Shown: one piece after another, positions 18,513 to 27,357 of the stretch | Layout of the letters: every line of letters begins with the position of its first letter | Position numbering within the stretch: position 1 is the first letter of the stretch | From: CALMEC01 sp963706315 | Lineage (GTDB): Bacteria > Actinomycetota > Thermoleophilia > Miltoncostaeales > Miltoncostaeaceae | Assembly (NCBI GenBank): GCA_963706315.1 | Contig: CAVPMA010000017.1 | Coordinates: 61,885-125,884 of the forward strand | Direction of reading: 5' to 3' | Length of the DNA: 64,000 bases | Notes under the pieces: model-generated | The model's database searches: none | What the model was told of the DNA's origin: nothing | Seen by the model: the letters and a program-made list of their open reading frames with translations, nothing else | Program-made: the position numbers and the translations under genes

Positions 18513-19575
18513 TCTGCACCTCCTCGTTCGCCGGCGAGATCTCGATGGTGGCGCCGGTGTCGATGGTGATGCCCTCGAGCCGCACGCCGGCGGCGAGCGT
18601 CGCCCCGTCGCCGATCACGACGCCCTCGAGAAGCTCGCAGCCGTCGCCCACGCGCACGCCGGCGCCCACGATGGCGCCCCGGACGCGCGTGCCGCACCCC
18701 ACGTCGGTGCCCGCACCGATGACGCTGCCCTCGACCGAGGAGCCCTCACCCACCACCCCTGACGCCCCGACAGTGCTGCCGCCGGTCACGACCGCTCCCG
18801 GCGCGACGGTGGCGCCGGGACCGAGGTATCGCTCACCGACGGGGGACGCGGTCCGCACCGTCCCCGCGAGCACGTCGAGGTGCGCCTGCAAGTACGACTC
18901 GGGCGTTCCGATGTCGCGCCAGTAGCTCGCACTCGGGAATCCCGCCAGGCGCCCGCCCGACGCGAGGTGCGGAAAGGTGTCGCGCTCGATCGAGCACGCC
19001 TCGCCTGGCGGGATGAGGTCGAGCACGTCGCGCTCGAGCAGGTAGGTGCCGGCGTTGATCAGGAACGGCTCGCCCGGGCGGAGCTCGTCGGCCGACGGCT
19101 TCTCGACGAACGCCTCGACGCGATGGTCGGGGTGGAGCCGCACCAGGCCGTAGCGGGACGGGTCGTCGACAGGCGTGAGCGCAAGCGTCCCGGACACGTC
19201 CGAGGCCTCGTGTCGAGCGACCAGCGCCGAGAGGTCGAGGTCGGTGAGGACGTCGCCGTTGAGCACGAGGGTGCGCTCCCCGCGGAGCAGGGACTCCGCG
19301 TTCTTCACGGCTCCGGCGGTGCCGAGCGGCACCGGGTCGACGACGTACCGCAGGCGCATGCCGATGCCTCGGCCGTCACCGAAGTGCTCCTCGAGCGCCT
19401 CCGGCCGGTAGCCGCAGGAGAAGATCACGTCCGTCACGCCGAACCGTCGAAGCTGATCGAGCTGGTGCGTCACGAACGGCCGGTCGACGAGCGTCATCAT
19501 CGGCTTGGGCCGCGTGTCGGTCAGCGGGCGGAGCCGGCGCCCCTCCCCGCCGACGAGGATGACGGCCTCGATCAC
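18499..19575 (-). CDS. sugar-1-phosphate nucleotidyltransferase with left-handed beta-helix
   Basis: A 358-residue NDP-sugar pyrophosphorylase. The N-terminal nucleotidyltransferase domain has the signature LVGGEGRRLRPLTDTRPKPM; metal ligand aspartate in LNGDVLTDLD. From about residue 235 a hexapeptide beta-helix begins (GPGATVAPGAVVTGGSTVGA and further turns). This architecture is typical of GDP-mannose or glucose-1-P pyrophosphorylases. With the downstream PGI/PMI a GDP-mannose route is likely, but the base specificity cannot be read from sequence. ATGA overlap with the upstream UDP-glucose dehydrogenase gene. Confidence 0.85.
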   Translation of the reverse strand: MIEAVILVGGEGRRLRPLTDTRPKPMMTLVDRPFVTHQLDQLRRFGVTDVIFSCGYRPEALEEHFGDGRGIGMRLRYVVDPVPLGTAGAVKNAESLLRGERTLVLNGDVLTDLDLSALVARHEASDVSGTLALTPVDDPSRYGLVRLHPDHRVEAFVEKPSADELRPGEPFLINAGTYLLERDVLDLIPPGEACSIERDTFPHLASGGRLAGFPSASYWRDIGTPESYLQAHLDVLAGTVRTASPVGERYLGPGATVAPGAVVTGGSTVGASGVVGEGSSVEGSVIGAGTDVGCGTRVRGAIVGAGVRVGDGCELLEGVVIGDGATLAAGVRLEGITIDTGATIEISPANEEVQSGRA

Positions 19576-20858
19576 GCCCGCCCGATGCCTTCATACACGA
19601 AGCCAGCCGCCCGCAGGACGGCCGGGTCCACGGCGTTGCGGCCGTCGATCAGCACCGGCCGCTTCATGGTCGGGGCGATCTCCGCCCAGTCGAGCTCCAC
19701 GATCTGCCGCCATTCGGTCACAAGCACTGCTGCGTCGGCGCCGGCGAGCGCCGCCGCCGCCGTGTCGTAGAGTTTGACGCCCCGAAGCCGCTCGCGCGCG
19801 GCCTCGCTCGCGACGGGGTCGTAGGCGCGCACCTTCGCGCCCTCGGCCAGGAGGCGCGCCGCCAGCACGAGGCTCGACGCTTCCCGCATGTCGTCAGTCT
19901 CGGGCTTGAACGCGAGGCCGAGCAGCGCGACGGTCCTGCCCTCCAGCTGGCCGAGGTGCTTGCGGAGCTTGCCGATGACCCGCCGCTTCTGCAGCTCGTT
20001 GACCTCGATCACCGAGTTCAGCAGCTGGAAGTGATACCCCGAGTTGCCGGCGAGTTGCTTGAGCGCGGAAACATCCTTCGGGAAACAACTTCCACCGAAG
20101 CCAATCCCTGCCTTGAGGAACGCGGAGCCGATGCGCTGGTCGAGTCCCATCCCCTCGGCGACGGTCACGACGTCGGCGCCGACCTCCTCGCAGACGTTCG
20201 CGATCTCGTTGATGAAGCTGATCTTGGTCGCGAGGAACGCGTTCGACGCGTACTTGACCATCTCCGCGGTGGGGACGCTCGTGCGGACGATCGGCGCGCC
20301 GAGCGGGGCGTAGAGCTCCGCGACCCGGTCGCCCTGCTCCGGCGCGAACTCGCCGATCACGACCCGGTCCGGACTCAGGAAGTCGGCGATCGCCGCGCCC
20401 TCCTTCAAGAACTCGGGGTTGGAGCAGTAGCCCACGCCGGTCAGCCCCCGCGCATCGAGGTCGCCCCGCACACGCTCGCCCGTCCCCACCGGGACGGTGC
20501 TCTTCATGATCAGCAGGTGGCGGGTGTCCGCACCGGCGGCGGCGAGCTCCTCGATGAAACCCATCACCGCGGAGAGATCCGCGTCGCCGGAGTAGGTCGG
20601 CGGGGTGTCGACCGCGATGAAGATCAGGTCGGCGTTCGCGAGGAGCCGGTCGAGGTCGAGCGTGAAGTCCAGGCGACGGCGGTGCTTCTTGATCAACGCC
20701 TCAAGCCCGGGCTCGTAGATCGGGATCTTGCCGTCGTGAAGCGCGGCGACCTTGCGGGGGTCGATGTCGCGCAGCGTGACTTGGTGACCGAGCGACGAAA
20801 GGCATACGCCCGTGACCAGGCCGACGTAGCCGGCCCCGATGACCCCGACGCGGGCTAT
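19572..20858 (-). CDS. ugd: UDP-glucose 6-dehydrogenase, apparent ATA start
   Basis: Oxidises UDP-glucose to UDP-glucuronate. Catalytic cysteine in GFGGSCFPKDVSAL, substrate segment SNPEFLKEGAAI, and AFKPETDDMREA in the C-terminal domain. The first ATG/GTG/TTG in frame is TTG 20696, but that would remove the NAD-binding domain, which is encoded upstream as ARVGVIGAGYVGLVTGVCL. No ATG, GTG or TTG occurs between there and an in-frame stop. An ATA at 20858-20856, overlapping the LCP stop (ATAG), gives M-A-R-V-G-V-I-G, exactly the family N-terminus (428 aa). Either ATA initiates or an ATG has been altered. Confidence 0.88.
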   Translation of the reverse strand: MARVGVIGAGYVGLVTGVCLSSLGHQVTLRDIDPRKVAALHDGKIPIYEPGLEALIKKHRRRLDFTLDLDRLLANADLIFIAVDTPPTYSGDADLSAVMGFIEELAAAGADTRHLLIMKSTVPVGTGERVRGDLDARGLTGVGYCSNPEFLKEGAAIADFLSPDRVVIGEFAPEQGDRVAELYAPLGAPIVRTSVPTAEMVKYASNAFLATKISFINEIANVCEEVGADVVTVAEGMGLDQRIGSAFLKAGIGFGGSCFPKDVSALKQLAGNSGYHFQLLNSVIEVNELQKRRVIGKLRKHLGQLEGRTVALLGLAFKPETDDMREASSLVLAARLLAEGAKVRAYDPVASEAARERLRGVKLYDTAAAALAGADAAVLVTEWRQIVELDWAEIAPTMKRPVLIDGRNAVDPAVLRAAGFVYEGIGRA

Positions 20859-22735
20859 GGCGTCCGACTCTTCTCGTCGATCGAGACCGCGGTGTCCTTC
20901 TGCCCGGCCTTCAGCTTGGCCTTGGCGGGCCGCACCATGAACTGCTGCATGTCACGGATGGTCACGTCGGTGAGGCCCTCGTCGAGGGAGTTCGAGATCC
21001 AGTAGGTCATGTTGCCACGCTGCCACAGCAATCGATGCATCTGGCGACCGTTGTAGAAGGTCGAGCAACGGCAGCCCTTGGCGTCGACGCCGGTGCGGGT
21101 CTTGATGATCGGCGGGTTCTTCATGCTGGTCTGGGTGATCGTGACGTACCGGTTGCCCGCCAGCGTCGATCCGAACCGCGCCCGCAGCACGATCGTGAGG
21201 GCATTCGGCTTGCCCTGGTCGCCGCGCTCGACGTTGTACATCCGCATGTACGCCACGTCGTACCCGCGCGGCAGGTGAAGCGGCACCAGCATGTCCAGGC
21301 CCGTGATCGCGCGCGCGTTCTGGATCCGCCGCTTGAGGCTGGTGGTGGCGACGATGTCCGGCTTCTTCTTGACCTGCTTGGCGGTGGACGCCGTGGGCGT
21401 CACCAGGCCCTCGTAGTCGGATCCGATCACCACGAGCACGTCTGCGTCGGTGGGCTGGCCCTTGCGTCGCGCGACGATGCTCGCCCGGTCGCCGAAGAGC
21501 TGCTGCAGGGCCTTGGCCTCGTTTCGCTTGTCGGGCGCGTAGAAGATCGACGTCGACTGGTAGAAGGTGCCGTCGGGCGCGTTGCCGCCGACGTACACCT
21601 TGTAGCCGCGCTTGGCGAGGGCCTCTCCGGCCTTGGCCCCGAGGCGGAGCCGCTTGCTGCCGTTGTAGACGTTGACGATGACCTTCGACGGGTCGACCGG
21701 CTTCGCGGGCGCCTGGCTGATGAAGTCCGGGTTCTTCCACTGGTCGACGGCGTCGCGAATCTGCTTCTGGCTGGTGAGCACGACGGACTGGCCGTTGATG
21801 AGTTCCGAACCCGTGGCCTTGACCTGCACGCGGGCGATGCGCTCCTTCTCGGTCTCGAGCGCGAACAGCAGGAAGTCCTTGAGGCGTGAGGTGGAGCGCA
21901 GGCTGGTGGTGACCTCGTCGTGGATCGCGTCGACGATGTTGTCGAGGCCGCGGGCGCTCCGGCTCTGACGCTTGAGCTCGGAGAGGAACGCCTGCTGGCG
22001 GGCGATCCGCGCGAAGTCGGAGTCGCCGTGGCGGTAGCGCACGTAGTCGAGCGCCTCCGCCCCCTTGAGCTTCTGGTAGCCCGGCTTGATGTCGAGCTGC
22101 TCGAAGTTGTCTCCCGGGCCGGAGTTGTCGTTGAAGTACCAGCGGTCGACGTCGAGGTAGACGCCGCCGGCGTCGTTGACGAGCCGCACGAACGCGTTGA
22201 AGTCGACGTTGAAGAAGTGGTCGATGCTCTCGCCGGTGAGCTGCTCGACGGTCTCGATGGCGAGCTTGTTGCTGCCGAACGAGTACGCGGCGTTGATCTT
22301 GTTCTGCCCGTAGCCCGGGATGCTCACGTACAGGTCGCGCGGGAACGACAGCATCGAGATGAACCCGCGATTGAAGTCCAGCCGCACGAGGATGAGCGTG
22401 TCGCTGCGGCCACTGTCCCCGTTCTCCGTCGCTCGCTTGTCGGAGCCGATGACCAGGATGTTCCACGGGCGGTCGGGCAGGTTCTTCGGCTCCTGCGCGA
22501 GCACCTGGATCGCTTCCTTCACCTCGGGGCTGTTGTTCTCAGGGTTGGACAGCGCGTAGTCACCGTACCGCTGGGCGAACAGCACGGCCGCGCCCACGAT
22601 GCCGAGCAGGCCGATGACGCTCCACATGAGCACGGAGAGCACGGGCCGGCGACGGCGGGGGATCTGGTAGTACGTCGCGTCCCGGTGGTCGAGCGGACGC
22701 TGCGGTGGACCGGCCGGCGGCTCGACGACGCTCAC
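20855..22735 (-). CDS. LytR-CpsA-Psr family glycopolymer ligase with LytR_C domain
   Basis: A 626-residue membrane protein: transmembrane helix at about 32-54, LCP catalytic domain about 85-260 (GRSDTLILVRLDF, SFPRDLYV, DYVRYRHGDSDFARIARQQ), LytR_C domain about 345-435 (VNVYNGSKRLRLGAKAGEAL), and a further C-terminal domain of about 160 residues that I do not recognise, with CRCS near residue 565. LCP proteins attach lipid-linked wall glycopolymers to peptidoglycan outside the membrane. The GTG start overlaps the M20 stop (GTGA). Co-transcription with sugar-nucleotide genes supports a wall-polysaccharide role. Confidence 0.9.
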   Translation of the reverse strand: MSVVEPPAGPPQRPLDHRDATYYQIPRRRRPVLSVLMWSVIGLLGIVGAAVLFAQRYGDYALSNPENNSPEVKEAIQVLAQEPKNLPDRPWNILVIGSDKRATENGDSGRSDTLILVRLDFNRGFISMLSFPRDLYVSIPGYGQNKINAAYSFGSNKLAIETVEQLTGESIDHFFNVDFNAFVRLVNDAGGVYLDVDRWYFNDNSGPGDNFEQLDIKPGYQKLKGAEALDYVRYRHGDSDFARIARQQAFLSELKRQSRSARGLDNIVDAIHDEVTTSLRSTSRLKDFLLFALETEKERIARVQVKATGSELINGQSVVLTSQKQIRDAVDQWKNPDFISQAPAKPVDPSKVIVNVYNGSKRLRLGAKAGEALAKRGYKVYVGGNAPDGTFYQSTSIFYAPDKRNEAKALQQLFGDRASIVARRKGQPTDADVLVVIGSDYEGLVTPTASTAKQVKKKPDIVATTSLKRRIQNARAITGLDMLVPLHLPRGYDVAYMRMYNVERGDQGKPNALTIVLRARFGSTLAGNRYVTITQTSMKNPPIIKTRTGVDAKGCRCSTFYNGRQMHRLLWQRGNMTYWISNSLDEGLTDVTIRDMQQFMVRPAKAKLKAGQKDTAVSIDEKSRTP

Positions 22736-23835
22736 GCGGCGGACACCTCCGCGGCCGTGTCCACGCCCCGGTGGCCGACGAGGCGGGCGAAGTCGGTGAG
22801 GGCGCGCCGGTACGACGCGAGGCAGCCGGCCTCCACGTACTCGGCGGGGCCGTGGTGGCCGGCGCCGCGCGGGCCGAACTCGACGGCCGGCACTCCGACC
22901 TCGAGGAACGCGACAACGTCGGAGGCCCCGTCACGCCCGACCGACGTGGCGGTGGGCTCGTAGGCGCCGACGGCCTCCAGGAGCAACGCCACGAAGCGGT
23001 GCTCGGGGTCGACGTACGCCGGCGGGCGCTCGACCAGCACCTCGACCCGCCAGTCGCCGACGGAGCGGATCTGCGCGAGCACCTCGTCGGGATCCTGGCC
23101 CGGCAGGTACCGCACGTCGATGTCGAGCCGGCAGTCGTCCGGCACCTTGTTGATCGCGTCGCCGCCGACAATCCGGCCGAGGTTGATCGACGGCTGCGTG
23201 AAGAGGTCGGTGGACTCCGTCGCGAACGGGAGCTCGGAGATCGCGCGGTACATCTCGACGCCGTCGAGGATCGCGGACCTGCCAAGCCAGGGCGTCGACC
23301 CGTGGGCGGCCACGCCCTCGACCTCGGCGCGCATCATCAGGACGCCCTTCGCCTGCACTCCCACCTGCATGTCGGTGGGCTCCCCGCAGATCACGAAGTC
23401 CGCGCGAAGGCCGTCGGCGACGAGCATCTCGGTGCAGTTCGATCCGGGTTCCGACCGTTCCTCGTCGGGCACGACGATCAGTTCCACGACCGCCCCGTCA
23501 CACGCCTTCGCCAGGTCGGAGCACGCGAGCATCATCGCGGCGAGAGCACCCTTCATGTCGTATGCGCCACGCCCGTACACGCGGCCGTCTTCGATCCGCG
23601 CGCGGAACTGGTCGGCGTGCCCCGGCACCACGTCGATGTGCCCGTTGAAGATGATGCGGGTCGACCCGGTGCCGACACGGGCGAGGATGCAGTCGCGGTC
23701 GCGCAGGGTCCGCCGTTCGACGGCGGCGCCGCATCCCTCGAGCCAGCCCTCGACGAAGTCGAGTGCGGGTCGGAGCCCCTCGGGCGTCGAGGTGTCGAAC
23801 GCGATCAGACGCTCGGTGAGCTGCACTTCGTCCAA
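22732..23835 (-). CDS. M20 family deacylase/peptidase (ArgE/DapE-like)
   Basis: A 367-residue zinc-dependent amidohydrolase. Metal and catalytic motifs: FNGHIDVVP (His ligand and Asp), GRGAYDMKGALAAMM (bridging Asp), VPDEERSEPGS (catalytic Glu-Glu) and GPRGAGHHGPAEYVE (last His). Substrate is not determinable; ArgE, DapE or succinyl-diaminopimelate-like activity are options. First gene of the envelope operon. The TTG start at 23835 stands eight bases after TAGGAT with no Shine-Dalgarno. Confidence 0.85.
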   Translation of the reverse strand: MDEVQLTERLIAFDTSTPEGLRPALDFVEGWLEGCGAAVERRTLRDRDCILARVGTGSTRIIFNGHIDVVPGHADQFRARIEDGRVYGRGAYDMKGALAAMMLACSDLAKACDGAVVELIVVPDEERSEPGSNCTEMLVADGLRADFVICGEPTDMQVGVQAKGVLMMRAEVEGVAAHGSTPWLGRSAILDGVEMYRAISELPFATESTDLFTQPSINLGRIVGGDAINKVPDDCRLDIDVRYLPGQDPDEVLAQIRSVGDWRVEVLVERPPAYVDPEHRFVALLLEAVGAYEPTATSVGRDGASDVVAFLEVGVPAVEFGPRGAGHHGPAEYVEAGCLASYRRALTDFARLVGHRGVDTAAEVSAA

Positions 23836-23843
23836 CGCCGGGC

Positions 23844-23849
23844 ATCCTA
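23844..23849 (-). promoter_or_regulatory. candidate -10 box for the M20-LCP-ugd operon
   Basis: TAGGAT (minus strand) 8 bases before the TTG start at 23835; likely start of the six-gene operon down to mtnA. Confidence 0.45.
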
Positions 23850-23915
23850 GCCGAGGCCCGCGAGGTCCGGATCATGAAGGGTCTTACGTCCGGCACCTCC
23901 GGGAACACCCGTCCG

Positions 23916-25241
23916 TCAGGCACCGCGGTTGGGCGGGAGGTCACGACCGAGCTGCGAGGTCGACCGCTCGGCTGAGGACACGGTTGCGAGCGACGCCCGG
24001 TGGCGGCTCGCGAGCAGCCCCTCCCGAAGACCGCCGTGAGGGGCGCCCTCGATCCCGTCGATCTGCGGCACGCGGTGCACGAGACTCCAGAGCCCCCACG
24101 CGCCGAGCAGCGCGGCGCACACGGCGAGGCTCCACCGGATCCCCACGACCTCGGCGAGCCCGCCGGCGGCCTGCGCGCCGATCGCGATCGGACCGAGGAC
24201 GGCCAGCTGGTAGAGGCCGAGCATCCGGCCGAGGAGCTCCGGCGGCGAGCGGAGCTGGATCGCAGCGTTGGTGGCGATGAACATCCAGATCCAGAAGACG
24301 CCGGCGGCGAACATGGCGACCAGCGCCAGCCAGAACCAGGGTGAGGCGGCGAGCACCCCCATGCCGGCCGCAAACGCGACCGTCGCGGTCGGCAGTGCGT
24401 GATGGCGCGGGTATCCACCGCGGCCGAGGGACTCGAGGAGCCATGCGCCCACCAGGGCGCCCGCGCCCATGAAGCCCAGGAGCAGGCCGAGCCCGGCGTC
24501 GGGATGGCCGAGGTTCGCCGCGACGACCGGGGCGAGCTCCTGCGCGGGCGCGGCGAGCGCCGCGAAGATCGCCATGCCGAGCAGCAGGCGACGCGGCGCC
24601 GGCTCGCGCTTGGCGTACCCGAACGCCTCGGCGAACCGCGCCCGTGAGCCCGGCGCGGCCGGCGGGAACGAGGGGAGGCCCATGAGCACGACGATGAGCA
24701 CGAGGAACGAAGCGGCGTTTACGGCAAAGCACGCGGTGGGGCCGGCGATAACGAGCATCAGGCCGCCGAGGGTCGGCCCGATCAGGCGTGCGACGTTGAT
24801 GCCGGCGGCGTTGAGGGCGATGGCCTCGGGCAGCCGTTCCCGGCCTGCGAGCACGCCGACGAGCGCGAGCATGGCGGGCAGCCCGAGGGCGAACCCGACT
24901 CCCACGAGGAACGTCGCGACATAGATCACGGCGGGAGTCGCCAGGTCGAGCGCGGTCAGGACCGCGAGGAGCACCGCGCCGACGGCCTGCAGCGAGAAGG
25001 TGGCGATTCCGATGCGGCGCCGGTCGAGGCGGTCGGCGAGCTGACCGGCGTACGCCGACAGCACGAACGCGGGGCCACGCGCGACGAGCGCGAGGGCGCC
25101 CACCGCGGCGGGGCTGTGCGTCAGGTCGTAGATCAGCCAGCCGGCGCCGACCACCTGCAGCCAGGAGCCGGCGTTCGACGCGAGGCTTGCGAGCCAGAAA
25201 CGCCGGAACTCGGGAACGCGTAATACGCCGGGCAGGGCCAT
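23916..25241 (-). CDS. MFS transporter, EntS/MFS_3-like
   Basis: A 441-residue major facilitator with about twelve hydrophobic helices. The motif AGQLADRLDRRRIGI between helices 2 and 3 is the MFS motif A. The N-terminus ALPGVLRVPEFRRFWLASLASNAGSWLQ is characteristic of the MFS_3 / enterobactin-exporter-like subgroup, usually drug or metabolite efflux. The open frame extends to 25322, but ATG 25241 fits the family and has TATCGT six bases upstream. Substrate unknown; the upstream neighbourhood is decayed sequence. Confidence 0.85.
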   Translation of the reverse strand: MALPGVLRVPEFRRFWLASLASNAGSWLQVVGAGWLIYDLTHSPAAVGALALVARGPAFVLSAYAGQLADRLDRRRIGIATFSLQAVGAVLLAVLTALDLATPAVIYVATFLVGVGFALGLPAMLALVGVLAGRERLPEAIALNAAGINVARLIGPTLGGLMLVIAGPTACFAVNAASFLVLIVVLMGLPSFPPAAPGSRARFAEAFGYAKREPAPRRLLLGMAIFAALAAPAQELAPVVAANLGHPDAGLGLLLGFMGAGALVGAWLLESLGRGGYPRHHALPTATVAFAAGMGVLAASPWFWLALVAMFAAGVFWIWMFIATNAAIQLRSPPELLGRMLGLYQLAVLGPIAIGAQAAGGLAEVVGIRWSLAVCAALLGAWGLWSLVHRVPQIDGIEGAPHGGLREGLLASRHRASLATVSSAERSTSQLGRDLPPNRGA

Positions 25242-25247
25242 CCGTTC

Positions 25248-25253
25248 ACGATA
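25248..25253 (-). promoter_or_regulatory. candidate -10 box for the MFS gene
   Basis: TATCGT (minus strand) 6 bases before ATG 25241, no Shine-Dalgarno; supports that start over the longer frame. Confidence 0.45.
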
Positions 25254-25348
25254 GCCGTGTCGGTGCACAACCCGGGGTGATGCGTCGGAATCCTTGTGAT
25301 TGGCGGTCTGCGTGAGCTGCACGGGTTGGCGACGCCCCGCCTTCGACG

Positions 25349-25403
25349 GTTAATCGCCCGGGACGCCTCTCGCCGATTCCCCGAGTGTTAATCGCCCGGG
25401 ACG
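25349..25403. repeat. 17-bp direct repeat, two copies
   Basis: GTTAATCGCCCGGGACG occurs at 25349-25365 and again at 25387-25403, 38 bases apart. CCCGGG inside each copy is palindromic. It borders the SRPBCC remnant; it could be a deletion or insertion scar or a pair of protein-binding sites. Confidence 0.7.
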
Positions 25404-25407
25404 GTGG

Positions 25408-25521
25408 TCAGGCGGCCAGCAGGTCGTCCAGGCGCTCGTAGCTCTCCCGGATTCCCTCCTCCCTGCCGCTCGCCACGAAGGCGTCGCGTCCCTCGAATGA
25501 GTCGACCAAGCGACGTCGAGA
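25408..25521 (-). pseudogene. C-terminal remnant of an SRPBCC/AHSA1-like protein
   Basis: The minus strand reads DSFEGRDAFVASG then REEGIRESYERLDDLLAA and a stop. The ending GxxEG..ESYxRLDxLLA is the usual C-terminus of AHSA1-type SRPBCC (polyketide cyclase-like) proteins of about 150 residues. Here only about 30 residues survive: an in-frame TGA lies just upstream (25524-25522) and no further SRPBCC similarity is visible. Identification rests on the short ending alone. Confidence 0.4.
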
Positions 25522-25686
25522 TCAGGCGCGTGCGGCCGGGCCCGCGCCGGCGATCCCACGGAACAGATCCCGCAGGTCGTAGTGCCCGCCGTCCGTCGAC
25601 AGGCGCACGATCTCATATGCAGGTATTCCTTGCCCGGTTTCCGGTCGAGCCGTTCGACCGGGTCGAGCGTCGGAGTCGCGCCCCTG

Positions 25687-25692
25687 TACCCT
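25687..25692 (+). promoter_or_regulatory. candidate -10 box for birA
   Basis: TACCCT 9 bases before the GTG at 25702; no Shine-Dalgarno. Confidence 0.4.
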
Positions 25693-25701
25693 CGCAGGCC
25701 A

Positions 25702-26670
25702 GTGGGCACGGAGATCGACGAACGGCGTGAGCGTGTGCTCGAGGCGCTTGCCGGGGCGGGTCGGCGCGGCATCTCCGGCCAGGCGCTGGCCGACGAGCTC
25801 GGTTGCTCGCGCGCCGCGGTCCACCGCCACGTCGATGCCCTGCGACGAAGCGGGATTGCGATCGACGGCGTCCACGACGGGTACCGGCTCGCGCCGGGCG
25901 CCGACCCGGTCGCCCCGCGGCTCGTCCAGGCGCAGCTCGTCGCCCCGATCCTCGGGCCGGTGACCTGGATCCCGCGCACAGGCTCGACGAACGACGACGC
26001 GGTCGCGGCGGCCCGGGCAGGCGCGGCAGAGGGGCTCGTCGTCGGGACCGACTTCCAGGAGTCCGGACGCGGCCGGCGGGGACGCGAGTGGCACGCCGAC
26101 CCGGGAGCGGCGCTGCTCTTCTCGGTGCTGCTGCGGCCCCGGCTGCCCACCGCCGACGTCGGTGTGCTGCCGATCGTCGCAGCCGTCGCCGTGGCCGAGG
26201 CCATCGGCGAACGGGCGGGGATCGTGTGGCCAAACGACATCCTGGTGGACGATCGCAAGGTGTGCGGGATCTTGTGCGAGCTCTCGGCCGACGAGACGGG
26301 CGTCGCTTGGGTCGTCGTGGGCATCGGCGTCAACGTCCGATCGGCACCGCACGTCGAGGACGGCCGGTGGGAGGCAGGCGCCGTCGCCGACCGCACCCCG
26401 TCGATCCGCCGGGCGGACCTGCTCGTCGACATCCTGCGCGGGCTCGCCCAGCGCTACCGGGGGTGGCTCGCGGAGGGGCCGAGCGCGGTCCTCGCGGCGT
26501 TCGCCGAACGCGACCTGCTGCGCGGCTCGGGCCTGACCGTGCGCACCGGGGAGCGAGATGCCTCCGGCACCGCCAACGGCGTTGACGAGCTCGGACGGCT
26601 CCGGCTCATCACCGGCGGAGCGGAGATCGTGGTCGGGTCGGGCGAGGTGACCCGCGTCGAACGCGCGTAG
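25702..26670 (+). CDS. birA: biotin-[acetyl-CoA-carboxylase] ligase with HTH domain
   Basis: A 322-residue BirA: N-terminal winged helix-turn-helix at about residues 5-60 (ISGQALADELGCSRAAVHRHVDAL), then the ligase domain with TGSTNDDA, the biotinyl-AMP loop GRGRRGREW, and WPNDILVDDRKVCGILCE. It attaches biotin to carboxylase carrier proteins and, having the HTH domain, may also repress biotin genes (bio genes are not in the window). The frame extends upstream to 25582, but GTG 25702 fits family length. Confidence 0.92.
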   Translation: MGTEIDERRERVLEALAGAGRRGISGQALADELGCSRAAVHRHVDALRRSGIAIDGVHDGYRLAPGADPVAPRLVQAQLVAPILGPVTWIPRTGSTNDDAVAAARAGAAEGLVVGTDFQESGRGRRGREWHADPGAALLFSVLLRPRLPTADVGVLPIVAAVAVAEAIGERAGIVWPNDILVDDRKVCGILCELSADETGVAWVVVGIGVNVRSAPHVEDGRWEAGAVADRTPSIRRADLLVDILRGLAQRYRGWLAEGPSAVLAAFAERDLLRGSGLTVRTGERDASGTANGVDELGRLRLITGGAEIVVGSGEVTRVERA

Positions 26671-26684
26671 CGTGCGTTCTCCGT

Positions 26685-27278
26685 CTAGTCGGACAGGATG
26701 CCGAGCAGCGAGGTGAAGATGTTGACGATCGACACGAAGATGCCGGTCGCGAGCCACACCGCGTCGCGCTCGGTGGCGTGCTTGCGCAGGTAGTTGAAGT
26801 CGACGACGAGCAGCAACGCCGACACCGCGTAGATGAACAGGCTGACGATCGGGTTGAGCGATCCGGCCACGAGCGTCCAGACGATGGCGACGCCGACGCC
26901 GACGAACACGATCAGGGACAGCGGCCGCATCCACGGGGCGAGGTCCTTCGAGAGGAACAGCCCGAGGGCACCCATGGCGAGCACGGTTCCGGCCGTCCCG
27001 GCGATGGCCTGATAGAGCACGTCGGGCTGCACGGTCGCGAACTGGGCGATGACCGGTCCCAACCCGAGCCCGATAAACGTGGCGGTGGCGAACAGCCAGC
27101 CCATGGCGAAGGAGCCAACCCGGAACCGCTCACTCGCAAAGGACGTGACGAGCAGCATGCCGAGCCCGATGAGGGAGCACGTGACCGCCGCGCCGTGCGA
27201 CAGGTCCTGCCCCAGGTACGCGCCGAGCGCGAGGAACCCGATGGCGATCGCGACCAGGCCCATGACCCAGCCGAACAC
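26685..27278 (-). CDS. Bax inhibitor-1/YccA family membrane protein, 5' end disturbed
   Basis: A 197-residue protein with seven hydrophobic segments from FGWVMGLVAIAIGFLALGAYLG, belonging to the Bax inhibitor-1 / YccA (UPF0005) family of membrane proteins linked to calcium leak and FtsH regulation. The annotated start is GTG 27278, but the frame is open further up and reads NDTTTTYPRDLAPAAERSVTT, the normal cytoplasmic N-terminus. The nearest ATG (27352-27350, MNDETT) is one base out of phase with it, so a single-base indel in the ACG/CGA repeat at about 27325-27345 probably separates start from body. Confidence 0.8.
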   Translation of the reverse strand: MFGWVMGLVAIAIGFLALGAYLGQDLSHGAAVTCSLIGLGMLLVTSFASERFRVGSFAMGWLFATATFIGLGLGPVIAQFATVQPDVLYQAIAGTAGTVLAMGALGLFLSKDLAPWMRPLSLIVFVGVGVAIVWTLVAGSLNPIVSLFIYAVSALLLVVDFNYLRKHATERDAVWLATGIFVSIVNIFTSLLGILSD

Positions 27279-27357
27279 CGTCGTGACGGAACGTTCGGCA
27301 GCGGGGGCGAGGTCGCGGGGATACGTCGTCGTCGTGTCGTTTCGTCGTTCATGGCGC

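Larger units (their letters stand above)
25242..25701 (+). other. 460-base region without an intact gene
   Basis: Between the MFS and birA promoters. It holds the 17-bp direct repeat and the SRPBCC remnant listed separately. The rest (about 25524-25680) shows open frames on the minus strand, one ending YDLRDLFRGIAGAGPAARA, but none with a convincing start or family. It is probably decayed coding sequence. Confidence 0.5.
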
